A DNA stretch of 64,000 nt from Arthrobacter sp. ov407 (GCF_900102895.1 NZ_FNGD01000013.1:1-64000), one strand, 5' to 3'; positions 50,529 through 59,830 are shown, counted from the stretch's first letter. Program-made: numbers and translations. Notes: generated by a model not told the origin, from the letters alone.

Positions 50529-51191
50529 ATGGGCAAGTGGGTCAAGGAGCACGGACTGCTGCTGGCCAATATCGGGCTGTTCGTCGTGTTTTTCGGCGGC
50601 ATGATCCTCAGCGGAGCCAGCAGCTACAGCGACGAGCAGACGGCCCACGGTGAACCGGCCGTGACAGTGCTGCAGTACCTCGGCACCGGGGCGTTCGTGG
50701 AGGCGACATTCGAGAACTGGGAATCGGAATTCCTGCAGATGGGCATGTATGTCCTCTTGACCGTCTTCCTGTTCCAGAAGGGGTCCTCCGAGTCCAAGCC
50801 GATGGGCCGCACCGCCCCGCAGGACGAGGACCCCAGGCAGGCCAAGCTCAAGTCATCCACCCCGTGGCCCGTGCGGCGCGGCGGCTGGGTGCTCAAGCTC
50901 TACGAACACTCGCTCTCGATCATGTTCCTCCTGCTGTTCGTGGCGTCCTTCATCATGCACGCGGTTGGCGGCGCGGACGACTACAACAGTGACCAGGAGG
51001 CGCACGGACAGCCCACCGTGACGGTGCTGGGCTATCTGGCGACGAGCCGCTTCTGGTTCGAGTCCTTCCAGAACTGGCAAAGCGAGTTCCTCGCGGTGGC
51101 GGTCCTGGTGGGCGCCTCGGTCTACTTGCGCGAGAAGGGCTCCCCCGAGTCCAAACCCGTGGCCGAACCGCACTACGAGACCGGCGCCTAG
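50529..51191 (+). CDS. DUF6766 family membrane protein with internal duplication
   Basis: 220 residues, four helices in two repeated halves. Each half has a helix, then YSDEQTAHGEPAVTVLQYL or YNSDQEAHGQPTVTVLGYL, then a FENWESEFLQ or FQNWQSEFLA turn, a helix, and KGS(S/P)ESKP. The start at 50529 (MGKWVKEHG) has AGGAGGAAC immediately upstream and fits the repeat; the earlier ATG at 50481 would add 16 non-family residues and overlap the DUF6328 stop. Probably co-transcribed with DUF6328; function unknown. Confidence 0.82.
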   Translation: MGKWVKEHGLLLANIGLFVVFFGGMILSGASSYSDEQTAHGEPAVTVLQYLGTGAFVEATFENWESEFLQMGMYVLLTVFLFQKGSSESKPMGRTAPQDEDPRQAKLKSSTPWPVRRGGWVLKLYEHSLSIMFLLLFVASFIMHAVGGADDYNSDQEAHGQPTVTVLGYLATSRFWFESFQNWQSEFLAVAVLVGASVYLREKGSPESKPVAEPHYETGA

Positions 51192-51230
51192 CCCCACGGC
51201 GCTCGGCACGGCAGCCGGCCAGCAGGCGCG

Positions 51231-52355
51231 CTAGGCCCCTTCGAGGACCTGGCTGGTGACCCAGGCAAGGTACTTTGCTGCGTTGGCGACGGCGTCCTCC
51301 GGGCTTCCGGCGACGTCCAGCAGCTGCGCGGCGGCGACGACTCCGTGCCGGGCGAGGTCCTCCGGGGTGACGAGGATCCGGCCGGCCACCACGATCACCG
51401 GAATGCCGAGGGACTGGGCGGCATCGGCGAGGGCGATCGGCGCCTTGCCCGTCAGCGATTGGCTGTCCATGGAGCCTTCTCCGGTAATGACCAAATCAGC
51501 CACCGCGAGTTTCGCGGCAAGCCCGGTCAGGCCGGCCACCAGCTCGAAGCCGCCTTCCAGGGCGGCCGTGCTGAAGGCCAGGAACGACGCCGGGAAGCCG
51601 CCGGCCGCCCCCGCGCCGGGCACATTGACGTCCCGGCCCGTCGACTCGCGCAGGACCGAGGCCCAGTTGCGCAGGCCGGCGTCCAGCAGCTCCACCGCGT
51701 CAGCGTCGGCACCTTTTTGCGGACCGAACACGTGCGCCGCCCCGTCGCTGCCGTACAGCGGATTTTGGACGTCGACGGCGATCCTGAACTTCACCGCGGC
51801 CAGCCGCGGATCCAGGCCGCTGATATCCACGGACGCGACCTCGGCGAGCGATCCGCCGCCAAGTGGCACGACGTTCCCGGCGGCGTCCAACGGCTTGAGT
51901 CCGAGGGCCCGGAGGGCGCCGCTGCCGCCGTCGCTCATGGCCGAACCGCCTACGCCCAGCACGATTTCCGTGGCACCGGCGTCCAGGGCGGCGGCGATCA
52001 GCTGGCCGCAGCCGTAACTGTGGGCGCGCAGCGAGTTGGCCGGCGTGGGCTCCATGTGCGCCAGCCCGGAGGCCTGCGCCGTTTCAATCACCGCGGTGGC
52101 CCCGCCGAAAGCGTCCGCGCGGATAGCCCACGCGGCACCGATCGGGGCCAAGATGGGGCCGACGACTGCGTTGAGCCGTTCCTCGTAGCCGGCCGCGACG
52201 GCCGCCTCGAGGGTCCCTTCGCCGCCGTCGGCCACCGGAAACTGGACGGCGTCGGCGTCCGGGTAGACGCGCAGGGCGCCTTCGGCAATGGCGGCGGCGG
52301 CTTCGACGGCGGTCAGGGAGCCCTTGAACTTGTCCGGGGCGATGAGGATGCGCAT
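51231..52355 (-). CDS. glxK: Glycerate kinase
   Basis: 374-residue GlxK/GarK-type kinase that phosphorylates D-glycerate. IAPDKFKGSLTAVEAA opens the protein; PVADGGEGTLEA, LGVGGSAMSDGGSGAL and DLVITGEGSMDSQSLTGKAP are family blocks. The ATG at 52355 is 6 nt after CAGGAT (52367-52362, minus strand), suggesting a leaderless transcript, and starts the first strand exactly. No glyoxylate-pathway neighbour is present. Confidence 0.94.
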   Translation of the reverse strand: MRILIAPDKFKGSLTAVEAAAAIAEGALRVYPDADAVQFPVADGGEGTLEAAVAAGYEERLNAVVGPILAPIGAAWAIRADAFGGATAVIETAQASGLAHMEPTPANSLRAHSYGCGQLIAAALDAGATEIVLGVGGSAMSDGGSGALRALGLKPLDAAGNVVPLGGGSLAEVASVDISGLDPRLAAVKFRIAVDVQNPLYGSDGAAHVFGPQKGADADAVELLDAGLRNWASVLRESTGRDVNVPGAGAAGGFPASFLAFSTAALEGGFELVAGLTGLAAKLAVADLVITGEGSMDSQSLTGKAPIALADAAQSLGIPVIVVAGRILVTPEDLARHGVVAAAQLLDVAGSPEDAVANAAKYLAWVTSQVLEGA

Positions 52356-52494
52356 GGCTCTATCCTGCCAGCCCGGCCGTCGCGGCGTGCAGCGACAGAT
52401 CTGCGCCATCGGGAGTAACGTGGCTGCCACACACAATCCGGCCCGGGCCGGCACGGCAAAGGATGACGTTGGGAACCAACGGACAGGGGGATAT

Positions 52495-53262
52495 GTGAGC
52501 CACTACGGACACGGCACCAGCGTTCCGGGCGTGACGGAGCTGCTGCTGGTACGTCACGGTGAAAGCCAGGGCAACGTTGCGGCCACGCTTGCTCAACAGG
52601 CCGGCGCGCATGTCATCGATGTTCCGGCCCGGGATGCGGATGTCGGGTTGTCGGACACCGGACGGGAGCAGTCGCTGGCCTTGGGCAGGCTCCTCGCGGG
52701 GTACCCGAACGGCCGGCGCACTCCAGTCTGGTGCTCGCCCTACCTGCGCGCACGGCAGACGGCGGAACTCGCCGTCCAGACCGGGGGCTGGCAAACGGCA
52801 ATCCTGGTCGACGAGCGGCTTCGTGACCGCGAGCTCGGCATCCTGGACATGCTCACCTCAGCCGGGGTGGAAGCCCGCCTCCCCGAGGAGGCCGGCCGGC
52901 GGCGGTGGCTCGGCAAGTTCTACTACCGGCCCCCGGGCGGCGAGTCCTGGGCGGACGTGGTGCTGCGGCTTCGCTCGCTGCTCGCCGACCTCGACAACAA
53001 GCATCCCGGCGAGGGCGTCCTGCTGGTCTGCCACGACGCCCTGATCCTGCTCATCCGCTACATCCTGGAGGGGCTCTCGGAGCAGCAGCTGCTGGACATT
53101 GCTGCCACGTCCACCATCCTCAATGCCTCCGTCAGCCGCTTCGTCCGGCCCGACGGCAGGGGGGAATGGTTACTGGAGACTTTCAATATGGCCGACCACC
53201 TCATGAGCGAAGGTGTCCCGGTAACGCAGCACTCGGGGGACGCCGATGTCCACCCCCGCTAA
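52495..53262 (+). CDS. Histidine phosphatase family protein
   Basis: 255 residues. The phosphoglycerate-mutase-like RHG motif LLLVRHGESQGNVAAT carries the phospho-accepting His. RARQTAELA, DERLRDRELGILD and LLVCHDALILL (second His) complete the pocket. The start is GTG at 52495; the ATG two bases earlier would run straight into a stop. GGACAGGGGG supplies a ribosome site. The 3' end overlaps the nnrD start by 17 bp, so the two are coupled. Substrate unknown. Confidence 0.9.
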   Translation: MSHYGHGTSVPGVTELLLVRHGESQGNVAATLAQQAGAHVIDVPARDADVGLSDTGREQSLALGRLLAGYPNGRRTPVWCSPYLRARQTAELAVQTGGWQTAILVDERLRDRELGILDMLTSAGVEARLPEEAGRRRWLGKFYYRPPGGESWADVVLRLRSLLADLDNKHPGEGVLLVCHDALILLIRYILEGLSEQQLLDIAATSTILNASVSRFVRPDGRGEWLLETFNMADHLMSEGVPVTQHSGDADVHPR

Positions 53263-54172
53263 GTCCCGGCAGGTCAAACCCCCTCAGGCGGAGGCCGTCA
53301 CCCCGACCTTGCTGCGCGCCTGGCCGCTTCCTGACGGCGGCTCCGGGAAGGATGACCGCGGCTCCGTGCTGGTCATCGGCGGTGCGCGCAAGACCCCCGG
53401 AGCGGCGTTGCTCGCCGGCGTCGCTGCCCTCCGCGCGGGTGCGGGCCGGCTGACCCTGGCCGTGGCGGACTCCGTGGCGGTACCGCTCGCCGTCGTCCTG
53501 CCCGAAGCCGGCGTCCTTGGACTGCCGGAAACTACGGCCGGGACCGTGGTCGGTTCCGCCGCCGGGTCCCTGGCCGCCGAGCTGGAAGCCGCAGACGCCG
53601 TCCTGGTGGGGCCCGGCCTGGACGACCAGGACCAGACCACGGCGCTGCTGCGCGAACTCCTCAAAGCCACCCCGGGCACTCAGCCCTGCTTTGTCCTGGA
53701 TGCCTTTGCCCTGGCCAGCCTGCCGGAGCTCGAAGACGAACTGGCTCCGTGGGCCGGCCGGCTGATCCTGACCCCGAACATCACGGAGGCCGGCATCCTC
53801 CTCGGCCGGGACGTCGAGGACCTGCGCCGCCAGCTTCCTGAGGTGGCCGACAAATACCAGGCGGTGGTCACCTGCCAGGGGGTGATCGCACAACCCCGCA
53901 GCAGCGGCAAGTCTGCCGCGTCCGGGTCCGACCTCTGGGAGATCACCACCGGGCACAGCGGACTGGGCACTTCGGGCAGCGGAGATGTCCTCTCCGGCGC
54001 CATCACCGGCCTCCGTGCCAGGGGAGCGGGCGACGCGCAGGCCGCCTGCTGGGGAACGCACCTGCATGCTGCGGCCGGAGACCGTCTTGCCAGCCGGCTG
54101 GGCGGCTTGGGTTATCTCGCCCGGGAGCTCAACGAGGAACTGCCGCCCCTCATGATGGAACTTTCCGCCTAA
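53246..54172 (+). CDS. nnrD: ADP-dependent NAD(P)H-hydrate dehydratase
   Basis: 308-residue ribokinase-like repair enzyme that dehydrates damaged NADHX/NADPHX. VLVIGGARKTPGAALLAGVAALRAGAG is the family N-terminus, LTPNITEAGILLGRD the substrate loop, and TSGSGDVLSGAITGL the nucleotide/anion hole with catalytic Asp. The usual DADAL appears as LDAFAL, a modest change. The epimerase partner domain (NnrE) is absent, so this is a stand-alone dehydratase. Confidence 0.93.
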   Translation: MSTPAKSRQVKPPQAEAVTPTLLRAWPLPDGGSGKDDRGSVLVIGGARKTPGAALLAGVAALRAGAGRLTLAVADSVAVPLAVVLPEAGVLGLPETTAGTVVGSAAGSLAAELEAADAVLVGPGLDDQDQTTALLRELLKATPGTQPCFVLDAFALASLPELEDELAPWAGRLILTPNITEAGILLGRDVEDLRRQLPEVADKYQAVVTCQGVIAQPRSSGKSAASGSDLWEITTGHSGLGTSGSGDVLSGAITGLRARGAGDAQAACWGTHLHAAAGDRLASRLGGLGYLARELNEELPPLMMELSA

Positions 54173-54191
54173 GCGCCGGGGGCGCTCCCCG

Positions 54192-55049
54192 TCAGACCCA
54201 GGTCCCGCGCTCCTGGAGGACCGCCTTGAGCAGGTCCGCGCGGTCCGTGACAATCCCGTCGACGCCAAGGTCCAGCAGCCGGTGCATTTCGGCGGGCTCA
54301 TTGACTGTCCACACATGAACCTGCAGGCCGTGCCGGTGTGCCCGGCGGATGAAGCCGGGCGTCACCACGGGCACGGCGCCGTAGCGAACGGGGACCTGCA
54401 GGGCGTGGACTCCGCGCAGTGCCCGGCGGGCCACGAGGGACATCAGCCGCGCCGGCAGCACGGGTCCCAGCAGGACGAACACGGCATTGGACACGATGCC
54501 GGCCGAACTCGCGGCGGGACGGCTCAGCTGCTTCAGCACCGCGCGGCGCCGCCGGTCCGAGAAACTGGCCACCAGCACTCGGTCGTGCAGTCCGTGGCGT
54601 TCGATCGCCGAGGCCAGGGTGCCCACCGAATTCCAGTCCTTGACGTCGATATTGAGCCGGATGTCCGGGAAGGCCACGATCAGCTCCTCGAACCGCGGGA
54701 TCGGTTCGGTTCCGCCGATCCTGGCCAGGTCCACGGTCGCGGCCGGAAGGTCCGCGATCCGGCCCCGGACCTCCGTGATTCGGTCCAGGGTTTTGTCGTG
54801 GAAGAGCACCAACACGCCGTCGGCGGTGGTGTGCACGTCCGTCTCCAGATGCCGGAACCCGAGGTCGACGGCGGCGCGGAACGCGGCCATCGAGTTCTCC
54901 AGCCCATCCAGCGAGAAGCCCCGATGGGCCATCGCCAAGGGCGCCCGGACGCCGGCGCGGGCCCGGGCAGGGGCGTCCTCCGGAGCGCCGTCCTCCGGGC
55001 CGTCGTCGCGGTTGCCGCGAGGGGCAAAGTAGGGGTGCGGGTCAGTCAC
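54192..55049 (-). CDS. Glycerophosphodiester phosphodiesterase
   Basis: 285-residue TIM-barrel enzyme that splits glycerophosphodiesters to glycerol-3-P. AMAHRGFSLDGLENSMAAF has the catalytic His and the Glu-Asn pair; LETDVHTTADGVLVLFHDKTLDR holds the metal ligands. GVDGIVTDRADLL is the C-terminal barrel strand. The GTG at 55049 lies 6 nt after TACGCT and lacks a ribosome site. The first 35 residues are polar. No signal peptide, so cytoplasmic. Confidence 0.92.
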   Translation of the reverse strand: MTDPHPYFAPRGNRDDGPEDGAPEDAPARARAGVRAPLAMAHRGFSLDGLENSMAAFRAAVDLGFRHLETDVHTTADGVLVLFHDKTLDRITEVRGRIADLPAATVDLARIGGTEPIPRFEELIVAFPDIRLNIDVKDWNSVGTLASAIERHGLHDRVLVASFSDRRRRAVLKQLSRPAASSAGIVSNAVFVLLGPVLPARLMSLVARRALRGVHALQVPVRYGAVPVVTPGFIRRAHRHGLQVHVWTVNEPAEMHRLLDLGVDGIVTDRADLLKAVLQERGTWV

Positions 55050-55055
55050 TCCTGA

Positions 55056-55061
55056 AGCGTA
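55056..55061 (-). promoter_or_regulatory. -10 hexamer of GDPD gene
   Basis: TACGCT on the minus strand ends 6 nt before the GTG at 55049; leaderless spacing. Confidence 0.6.
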
Positions 55062-55159
55062 CCCGAGCCTCGATTGCCGGCACCGGGGCCGCGGACGGGG
55101 CTGAGCAGGACCGGGTCTTGGTGGGACCGGTCTTTGGCTGTGCTTGGCGGGACGTGGTG

Positions 55160-55408
55160 TCAGGAGTCGTGCTGGCGGATTTCCACGTCGTCGCTGCAGT
55201 GCAGCAGCGTGCGGCCGCGGCCGCCGTCGAGGTCCACCCAGACAACGCTGTGGTCCGCCGTGACGGCGTGCACGAGGCCGCCGGTCTCGAAGCCCGGGCC
55301 CAGCCGGACGCTGACGCGGTCGCCCTGGCGCAGCTGCCTCCAATGCCGGTCCGGCTCCGCCGGGTGCAGGGGTTGGTCGTCCGTGTTGTTGATGCGGTAC
55401 TTGGCCAT
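55160..55408 (-). CDS. Small hypothetical protein, beta-rich
   Basis: 82 residues. A short polar head is followed by QGDRVSVRLGPGFETGGLVHAVTADHSVVWVDLDGGRGRTLLH, a strand-turn pattern reminiscent of SH3/KOW-like barrels. ATG at 55408 has GGGGACATC upstream. No function can be assigned. It sits between the GDPD and HAD genes, all on the minus strand, in separate units. Confidence 0.6.
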   Translation of the reverse strand: MAKYRINNTDDQPLHPAEPDRHWRQLRQGDRVSVRLGPGFETGGLVHAVTADHSVVWVDLDGGRGRTLLHCSDDVEIRQHDS

Positions 55409-55603
55409 GATGTCCCCACTATCGGTCTAGCGATCCGTCGCGAGCTTCCAGCCTAGGAGGCCAAGGTGAACGCCAGTTGACCGTCGGCTGGGAATCCGGT
55501 GTCCGCGCGGATCTGGCCCGGTGTGCGGAGCAGGCCGGCGGGACGCGGGTGGTGCGTGGACCGGCGCGGCGGTGGCTTTAGGGGAGCCGGGCCGCCGGGT
55601 GGC

Positions 55604-56422
55604 TTAGGGCAGCCGGAGGCCGAGTTCGGCGAGCTTGGCCTCGAGGATCTGGGCGACGCCGTCGTCGTCGAAGTGCGGGGCCTGCTGGCCCGCGGCCCGG
55701 ATCGCTTCCGGGTGGCCGCTGGCCATCGCGTAGCCGTGTCCGGCCCAGCGCAGCATTTCGATGTCGTTGGGCATGTCCCCAAAAGCCACCACGTCCGCGG
55801 CGCCGATGCCGAGGGACGCCGCATATTCCGCCAGGGTCACGGCCTTGTTCACGCCGGGCAGCGACAGCTCCAGCAGGGCCATGTTCGGTGCCGAGTGCGT
55901 CGCCGCGGCCAGATGGGCGACGGCGGGCGTCACCTCGGCCAGGAACTCGTCGGCAGTGCCCTCCCGGACAATGGCCAGGAACTTCGCAACGGAGTCCCCC
56001 GCCGTGAGGGTCGTGTGCAGCGGGGCCGGGGTGAATTCCGCGAGCAGTTTGCTCGAGCCGTTTTCGATAAAGCCCGGTTCCAGGTGGAAGCCGGTGAGGG
56101 TTTCGGCGGCAAACAGCGCGGACGGACGCAACCGCTTGATGATGCGGCGGACCTCGAACATGGCGTCGAGGTCCAGTGTCCGCGCCGAGAGCATGCGGTC
56201 CGCCTCAAGGTCCCACACGACGGCGCCGTTAGAGCAGATGACCGTTCCGGTGTGCCCCAACTGGTCCTGCAGGGGATGGAGCCAGCGCGGCGGCCGTCCC
56301 GTGACGAACACCAGTTCCAGCCCGGCGTCGCGGCAGGCGTGGAACGCGCGGACGGTCCGGTCGCTGATTTTGCCGTCATGGCCGAGGATCGTTCCGTCGA
56401 TGTCACTTGCTACCAGCCGCAT
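55604..56422 (-). CDS. HAD-superfamily (Cof-type) hydrolase
   Basis: 272 residues. Motif I VASDIDGTILGHDGK, motif II VFVTGRPPRWL, motif III Lys in GVNKAVTLAEYA, motif IV FGDMPNDIEMLRWAGHGYAM; the cap between motifs II and III is type IIB. Probably a sugar phosphatase. It differs clearly from the HAD protein at 28057 but belongs to the same subgroup. ATG at 56422 lies 6 nt after TAGACT, indicating a leaderless mRNA. Confidence 0.92.
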   Translation of the reverse strand: MRLVASDIDGTILGHDGKISDRTVRAFHACRDAGLELVFVTGRPPRWLHPLQDQLGHTGTVICSNGAVVWDLEADRMLSARTLDLDAMFEVRRIIKRLRPSALFAAETLTGFHLEPGFIENGSSKLLAEFTPAPLHTTLTAGDSVAKFLAIVREGTADEFLAEVTPAVAHLAAATHSAPNMALLELSLPGVNKAVTLAEYAASLGIGAADVVAFGDMPNDIEMLRWAGHGYAMASGHPEAIRAAGQQAPHFDDDGVAQILEAKLAELGLRLP

Positions 56423-56428
56423 AGTGCC

Positions 56429-56434
56429 AGTCTA
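56429..56434 (-). promoter_or_regulatory. -10 hexamer of HAD gene
   Basis: TAGACT on the minus strand ends 6 nt before the ATG at 56422. Confidence 0.6.
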
Positions 56435-56570
56435 CGTGGGCCGGGACGGCCGGCCCCCGCGGCCGTATGCGCCGAGATCGCCGGACCGCGTCGGCTTCGC
56501 CGGACAATTCCCGCGATCTGGAGAGTTTCCGGCGAACTCGACGACGGCGAGCGGCTCGGCGGCGGCGGGC

Positions 56571-57083
56571 TCAGTGGCGTTCGAGGATGCCGGTGAGCGT
56601 GCCACGGCCAAGGGTGTGCCGTGACAGCTTCACTTCCAAGCTGCCCGGAGCGGTGTGCTCATCCAGCCCAGACGGCGCGATGTCGAGCGCGTGGACGGTG
56701 ATGACGTAGCGGTGCGGCCCGTGCCCGGGAGGCGGCGCGGCGCCCAGGTAGCCGTGGAACCCGCCGTCGTTCCTTAACTGGATGGCACCCGGGGGAAGGA
56801 GCCTGCCGCCCTCGGCACCCGCCCCTGCCGGCAGCGACGTCACGCCGGCGGGGACGTCCACCACGGCCCAGTGCCAGAAGCCGCCACGCCCCGGGGCGTC
56901 GGGGTCGAACATGGTGACCGCATAGCCCTTCGTGCCGGCCGGGGCGCCGCTCCAGCTCAGCTGCGGGGATTCGTCCTGGCCGCCGGCGCGCATCTTCCCG
57001 CTGCGCTGGGCAGGCGGGAGCGTCTGGCCCTCCGCGAAGGATTCACTGCGGACAGGAAACACCGGAAAATCATGGCGTGTCAT
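56571..57083 (-). CDS. YbhB/YbcL family (PEBP-like) protein
   Basis: 170 residues. PEBP signatures DESPQLSWSGAPAGTKGYAVTMFDPDAPGRGGFWHW (read in parts) and GPHRYVITVHALD are present. The PEBP fold binds phospholipids or small anions; bacterial roles are unclear. ATG at 57083 lies 13 nt after the PfkB kinase stop codon, so the two are probably in one transcript. Confidence 0.93.
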   Translation of the reverse strand: MTRHDFPVFPVRSESFAEGQTLPPAQRSGKMRAGGQDESPQLSWSGAPAGTKGYAVTMFDPDAPGRGGFWHWAVVDVPAGVTSLPAGAGAEGGRLLPPGAIQLRNDGGFHGYLGAAPPPGHGPHRYVITVHALDIAPSGLDEHTAPGSLEVKLSRHTLGRGTLTGILERH

Positions 57084-57096
57084 GGCTGCCTTTCAC

Positions 57097-58050
57097 TCAC
57101 TGCAGGGGCTGGGCCCCCGTTTCCATCCGTGCCAACTCCGCGCGCGTGGGCGGGTTGGCGCCGGCGCGGGACACGGTGACCGCCGCTGCCCGGGAGGCAT
57201 GGGCGAGGAGATCGCGGAGATTTTCGGCGGAGAGTTCGCGCAGGGCCTCGCGGTTTTGTGCCCCGTCCAGGCCCAGGTCCACCACGCCGGACAGGAGCGC
57301 GGCCATGAACGAATCCCCCGCCCCGACGGTGTCCGCGACGCTGATCTCGGGGGCGGGGAACTGCGCCTCACCTGCGGCGTTGATGCCCCAGGGGCCCGTG
57401 CCGCCGCGGGTCACCACCACCATGGCGGGCCCTTCGGAGCCGCCCAGCGCCAGCCAGCGGCGGGCCGAATCCAGCGGGTCTTCACCGGGATAGAGCCATT
57501 CGAGGTCCTCGTCGGAGGCTTTCACGACGTCTGCGAGAGTGACGAACTTTTCGGCCTGCCCCCGGGCGTAGTCCACGTCCGGGATGATGCTCGGGCGGCA
57601 ATTGGGGTCGAAGCTGATGGTGGCGGACGGGTGGGCGCGCTCGACGGCGGCCAGCACGTCGGCGGCGCCGGGCGCCAGCATGGTGGCAATGGATCCGGTG
57701 TGCAGCAGCGTGGTTCCCTGAAGCAGGAACGGCAGGCGCGCCCCGACGCCGGGAAGCTCCCAGGCGAGGTCGAAGGTGTAGGTGGCGGCGCCGGCGTCGT
57801 CGATCAGGGCGGCCGCCACGCTGGTGGGCAGCTCGTCGGGTCCCAGCGGGAGGAGCACGGAACTCGACTTCAGGTGTGCGGCCAGGGCCTCGCCATAGGC
57901 ATCGCGGCCGTAGCGGCCAATGAACTGGACGGGATGGTCCAGCCGCGCCAGCCCCACCGCCACGTTGAGGGGGCTTCCGCCGACATGGGCCTGGACGCCG
58001 GAGGACCGCTGGACTACATCAACCAGCCCCTCGCCAATAACTGTGAGCAT
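57097..58050 (-). CDS. PfkB-family carbohydrate kinase
   Basis: 317-residue ribokinase-fold sugar kinase, likely a fructokinase. VIGEGLVDVV opens the fold, HVGGSPLNVAVGLARLD is PfkB motif 1, FDPNCRPSIIPD and KASDEDLEWLYPGEDP are typical of fructokinases, and ADTVGAGDSFMAALLSG is motif 2 with the catalytic Asp. ATG at 58050 lies 6 nt after CAGAGT (58062-58057, minus), so it is preferred; ATG at 58056 is an alternative two codons longer. Confidence 0.92.
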   Translation of the reverse strand: MLTVIGEGLVDVVQRSSGVQAHVGGSPLNVAVGLARLDHPVQFIGRYGRDAYGEALAAHLKSSSVLLPLGPDELPTSVAAALIDDAGAATYTFDLAWELPGVGARLPFLLQGTTLLHTGSIATMLAPGAADVLAAVERAHPSATISFDPNCRPSIIPDVDYARGQAEKFVTLADVVKASDEDLEWLYPGEDPLDSARRWLALGGSEGPAMVVVTRGGTGPWGINAAGEAQFPAPEISVADTVGAGDSFMAALLSGVVDLGLDGAQNREALRELSAENLRDLLAHASRAAAVTVSRAGANPPTRAELARMETGAQPLQ

Positions 58051-58123
58051 GACCATACTCTGCCAGAGAATCCGCTCCGGCGCCGTGTGTTGAGCGCACC
58101 GCCCGCATCCGCTCGCTGCCCGC

Positions 58124-59485
58124 TCAGGCTGCTGTGGTGTCCAAGGCGACCCCGGCGGGCGCGGCGTCGGAGAACCTGGCGTCGATGTGGACCACCTCCC
58201 GGCCTGCCCGCTGGAGGAGGCTGGCGGCGACCCCGGCACGGTACCCGGAACCGCAGTGCACCCAGAGCTTCCCGGCAGGGACATCCCCGAGGCGCAGCAA
58301 CAGCTCGTGCAGCGGCACGTTGACCGCGCCCAGCACCCGGGCGGCGGCGAATTCGTCGGCCCGGCGCACGTCCAGGACGGTGTCCTTCGGCGCCCGCCCG
58401 GCGAGCACGCCGTCCCAGCCCACGCGCGGGTAGGAGGCGAGGCCGGCCCGCGGTGCCAGGGCCTCCGGCTCGGTTCCGACGGCGGCGTCCGGGGATTCGA
58501 TGCCGATCCGGGAGAGGTCGCGGATGGCGCTCTCGATATCTTCCCGCGAGCCCACCAGGGTCAGCGGTTCACCCCAGGGCAGCACCCAGCCGAGATACGT
58601 GGTGAAACTGGAGCCGGAGCCATACTCAAAACTGACGCTGCCCTTGAGGTGGCTGTTGGCGAACGCCACGCGCCGCCGCAGGTCCACCACCCACTCGCCG
58701 TCGTCCAATCGCCGGGTGAGCTCGGCGGCATCGAGTGACTCGGGAACGGCCAGCTCCGCAGGGCCCGGGCCCCTCAGGTTGGCCGGACTCATGTGGGCGT
58801 AGTACGACGGGTAGTCCGTGAGGTTGGCGATGAGCTGGCGGACGAAGTGGTCCTCGTCAGGGTCCGTCAGGGCATGGTTGGCGGCGAGCTGTTCGCCGAT
58901 GGTGGAGGACCGGGCGCCGCTGGCGGGTCCGGAGGAGCAGAAGGAACCGAATCCGTGGGTCGGGAACAGCGCCGCGTCATGGCCGGCCTCGGCGGCGAGC
59001 CGCCGGACCGAGGCGTACTGGTCATGGGTCAAGCCGATCGTGTCCGCCTCGGCAACAAGGTCGGTGCGGCCCACCGAGCCGTACAGCAGGCTGCCGCCGG
59101 AGAAGACGGCCTGCTTCTCGCCGTCGTCCACGATGAACGACATGTGGGTGTGCGTGTGGCCCGGCGTGGCGACCGCCTTGACCGTCAGCGAGCCCACCCG
59201 GACCGTTTGGCCGTCCGTGACGGGCGTGCGCTCAAACGCCACAGGATCGGCGGCGTTCACGAGGTAGCTGGCGCCGTGGGCGCCGGCCAGGATCAGCCCG
59301 CCGGTGATGTAGTCATTGTGCAAGTGGGTCTCGGCCACGTGCGTGATGGCCACTCCGGCGTCGCGGGCGGCCGCCTCGATGCGGTCGGTGTCACGCTGCG
59401 GGTCGATCGCCAGCGCCACGGAGCCGTCGTGGACCAGGTAGCTGCGGTCCCCGAGCTGCGGGGTCTCGATGACGATGACTTCCAT
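58124..59485 (-). CDS. Metallo-beta-lactamase/rhodanese fusion (persulfide-metabolism type)
   Basis: 453 residues. The N-terminal metallo-beta-lactamase domain resembles ETHE1/CstB persulfide dioxygenases: ETHLHNDYITGG for the metal site, TPGHTHTHMSF, and FSGGSLLYGSVGRTDL. Two rhodanese domains follow. The first (about 265-350) lacks an active-site Cys; the second has WVHCGSGYRAG with Cys. Such fusions oxidise or transfer sulfane sulfur. It lies 42 bp after the single-domain rhodanese, both behind the palindrome at 59889. Confidence 0.93.
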   Translation of the reverse strand: MEVIVIETPQLGDRSYLVHDGSVALAIDPQRDTDRIEAAARDAGVAITHVAETHLHNDYITGGLILAGAHGASYLVNAADPVAFERTPVTDGQTVRVGSLTVKAVATPGHTHTHMSFIVDDGEKQAVFSGGSLLYGSVGRTDLVAEADTIGLTHDQYASVRRLAAEAGHDAALFPTHGFGSFCSSGPASGARSSTIGEQLAANHALTDPDEDHFVRQLIANLTDYPSYYAHMSPANLRGPGPAELAVPESLDAAELTRRLDDGEWVVDLRRRVAFANSHLKGSVSFEYGSGSSFTTYLGWVLPWGEPLTLVGSREDIESAIRDLSRIGIESPDAAVGTEPEALAPRAGLASYPRVGWDGVLAGRAPKDTVLDVRRADEFAAARVLGAVNVPLHELLLRLGDVPAGKLWVHCGSGYRAGVAASLLQRAGREVVHIDARFSDAAPAGVALDTTAA

Positions 59486-59527
59486 GGTCCCTCCGTTAAG
59501 GACAGCCCCTTTAAGATCAGCTTAAGG

Positions 59528-59830
59528 TCAGCCCCGGTTGACGGGGTGTCCCTCGTCCTGCCACTGCATGATCCCGCCGGTGACGTTGACGGCGTCGTAT
59601 CCCTGGTCCTCCAGGAAGGTGGTGGCCTGGGCGCTGCGGCCTCCGGCGGCGCACATGACGTAGACGGTTCCGCTGGCCGGAACCTCGTCGAGGGACTGGA
59701 CAAACCGTGAGAGCGGGATGCTCCTGGCGCCAGGAACGCGGACAGCGGCGTACTCGTCTTCCTCGCGGACATCGACGATTTCGGTAGCGTCGCCCAGGGC
59801 GACCAGGTCCTTGACGGAAATGCTCTTCAT
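59528..59830 (-). CDS. Rhodanese-like domain protein
   Basis: 100 residues, one rhodanese domain with active-site Cys in VYVMCAAGGRSAQA. ATG at 59830 has GAAAGGA upstream. It is the first gene of a two-gene sulfur operon with the MBL/rhodanese fusion. Probably passes sulfane sulfur to or from its partner. Confidence 0.93.
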   Translation of the reverse strand: MKSISVKDLVALGDATEIVDVREEDEYAAVRVPGARSIPLSRFVQSLDEVPASGTVYVMCAAGGRSAQATTFLEDQGYDAVNVTGGIMQWQDEGHPVNRG

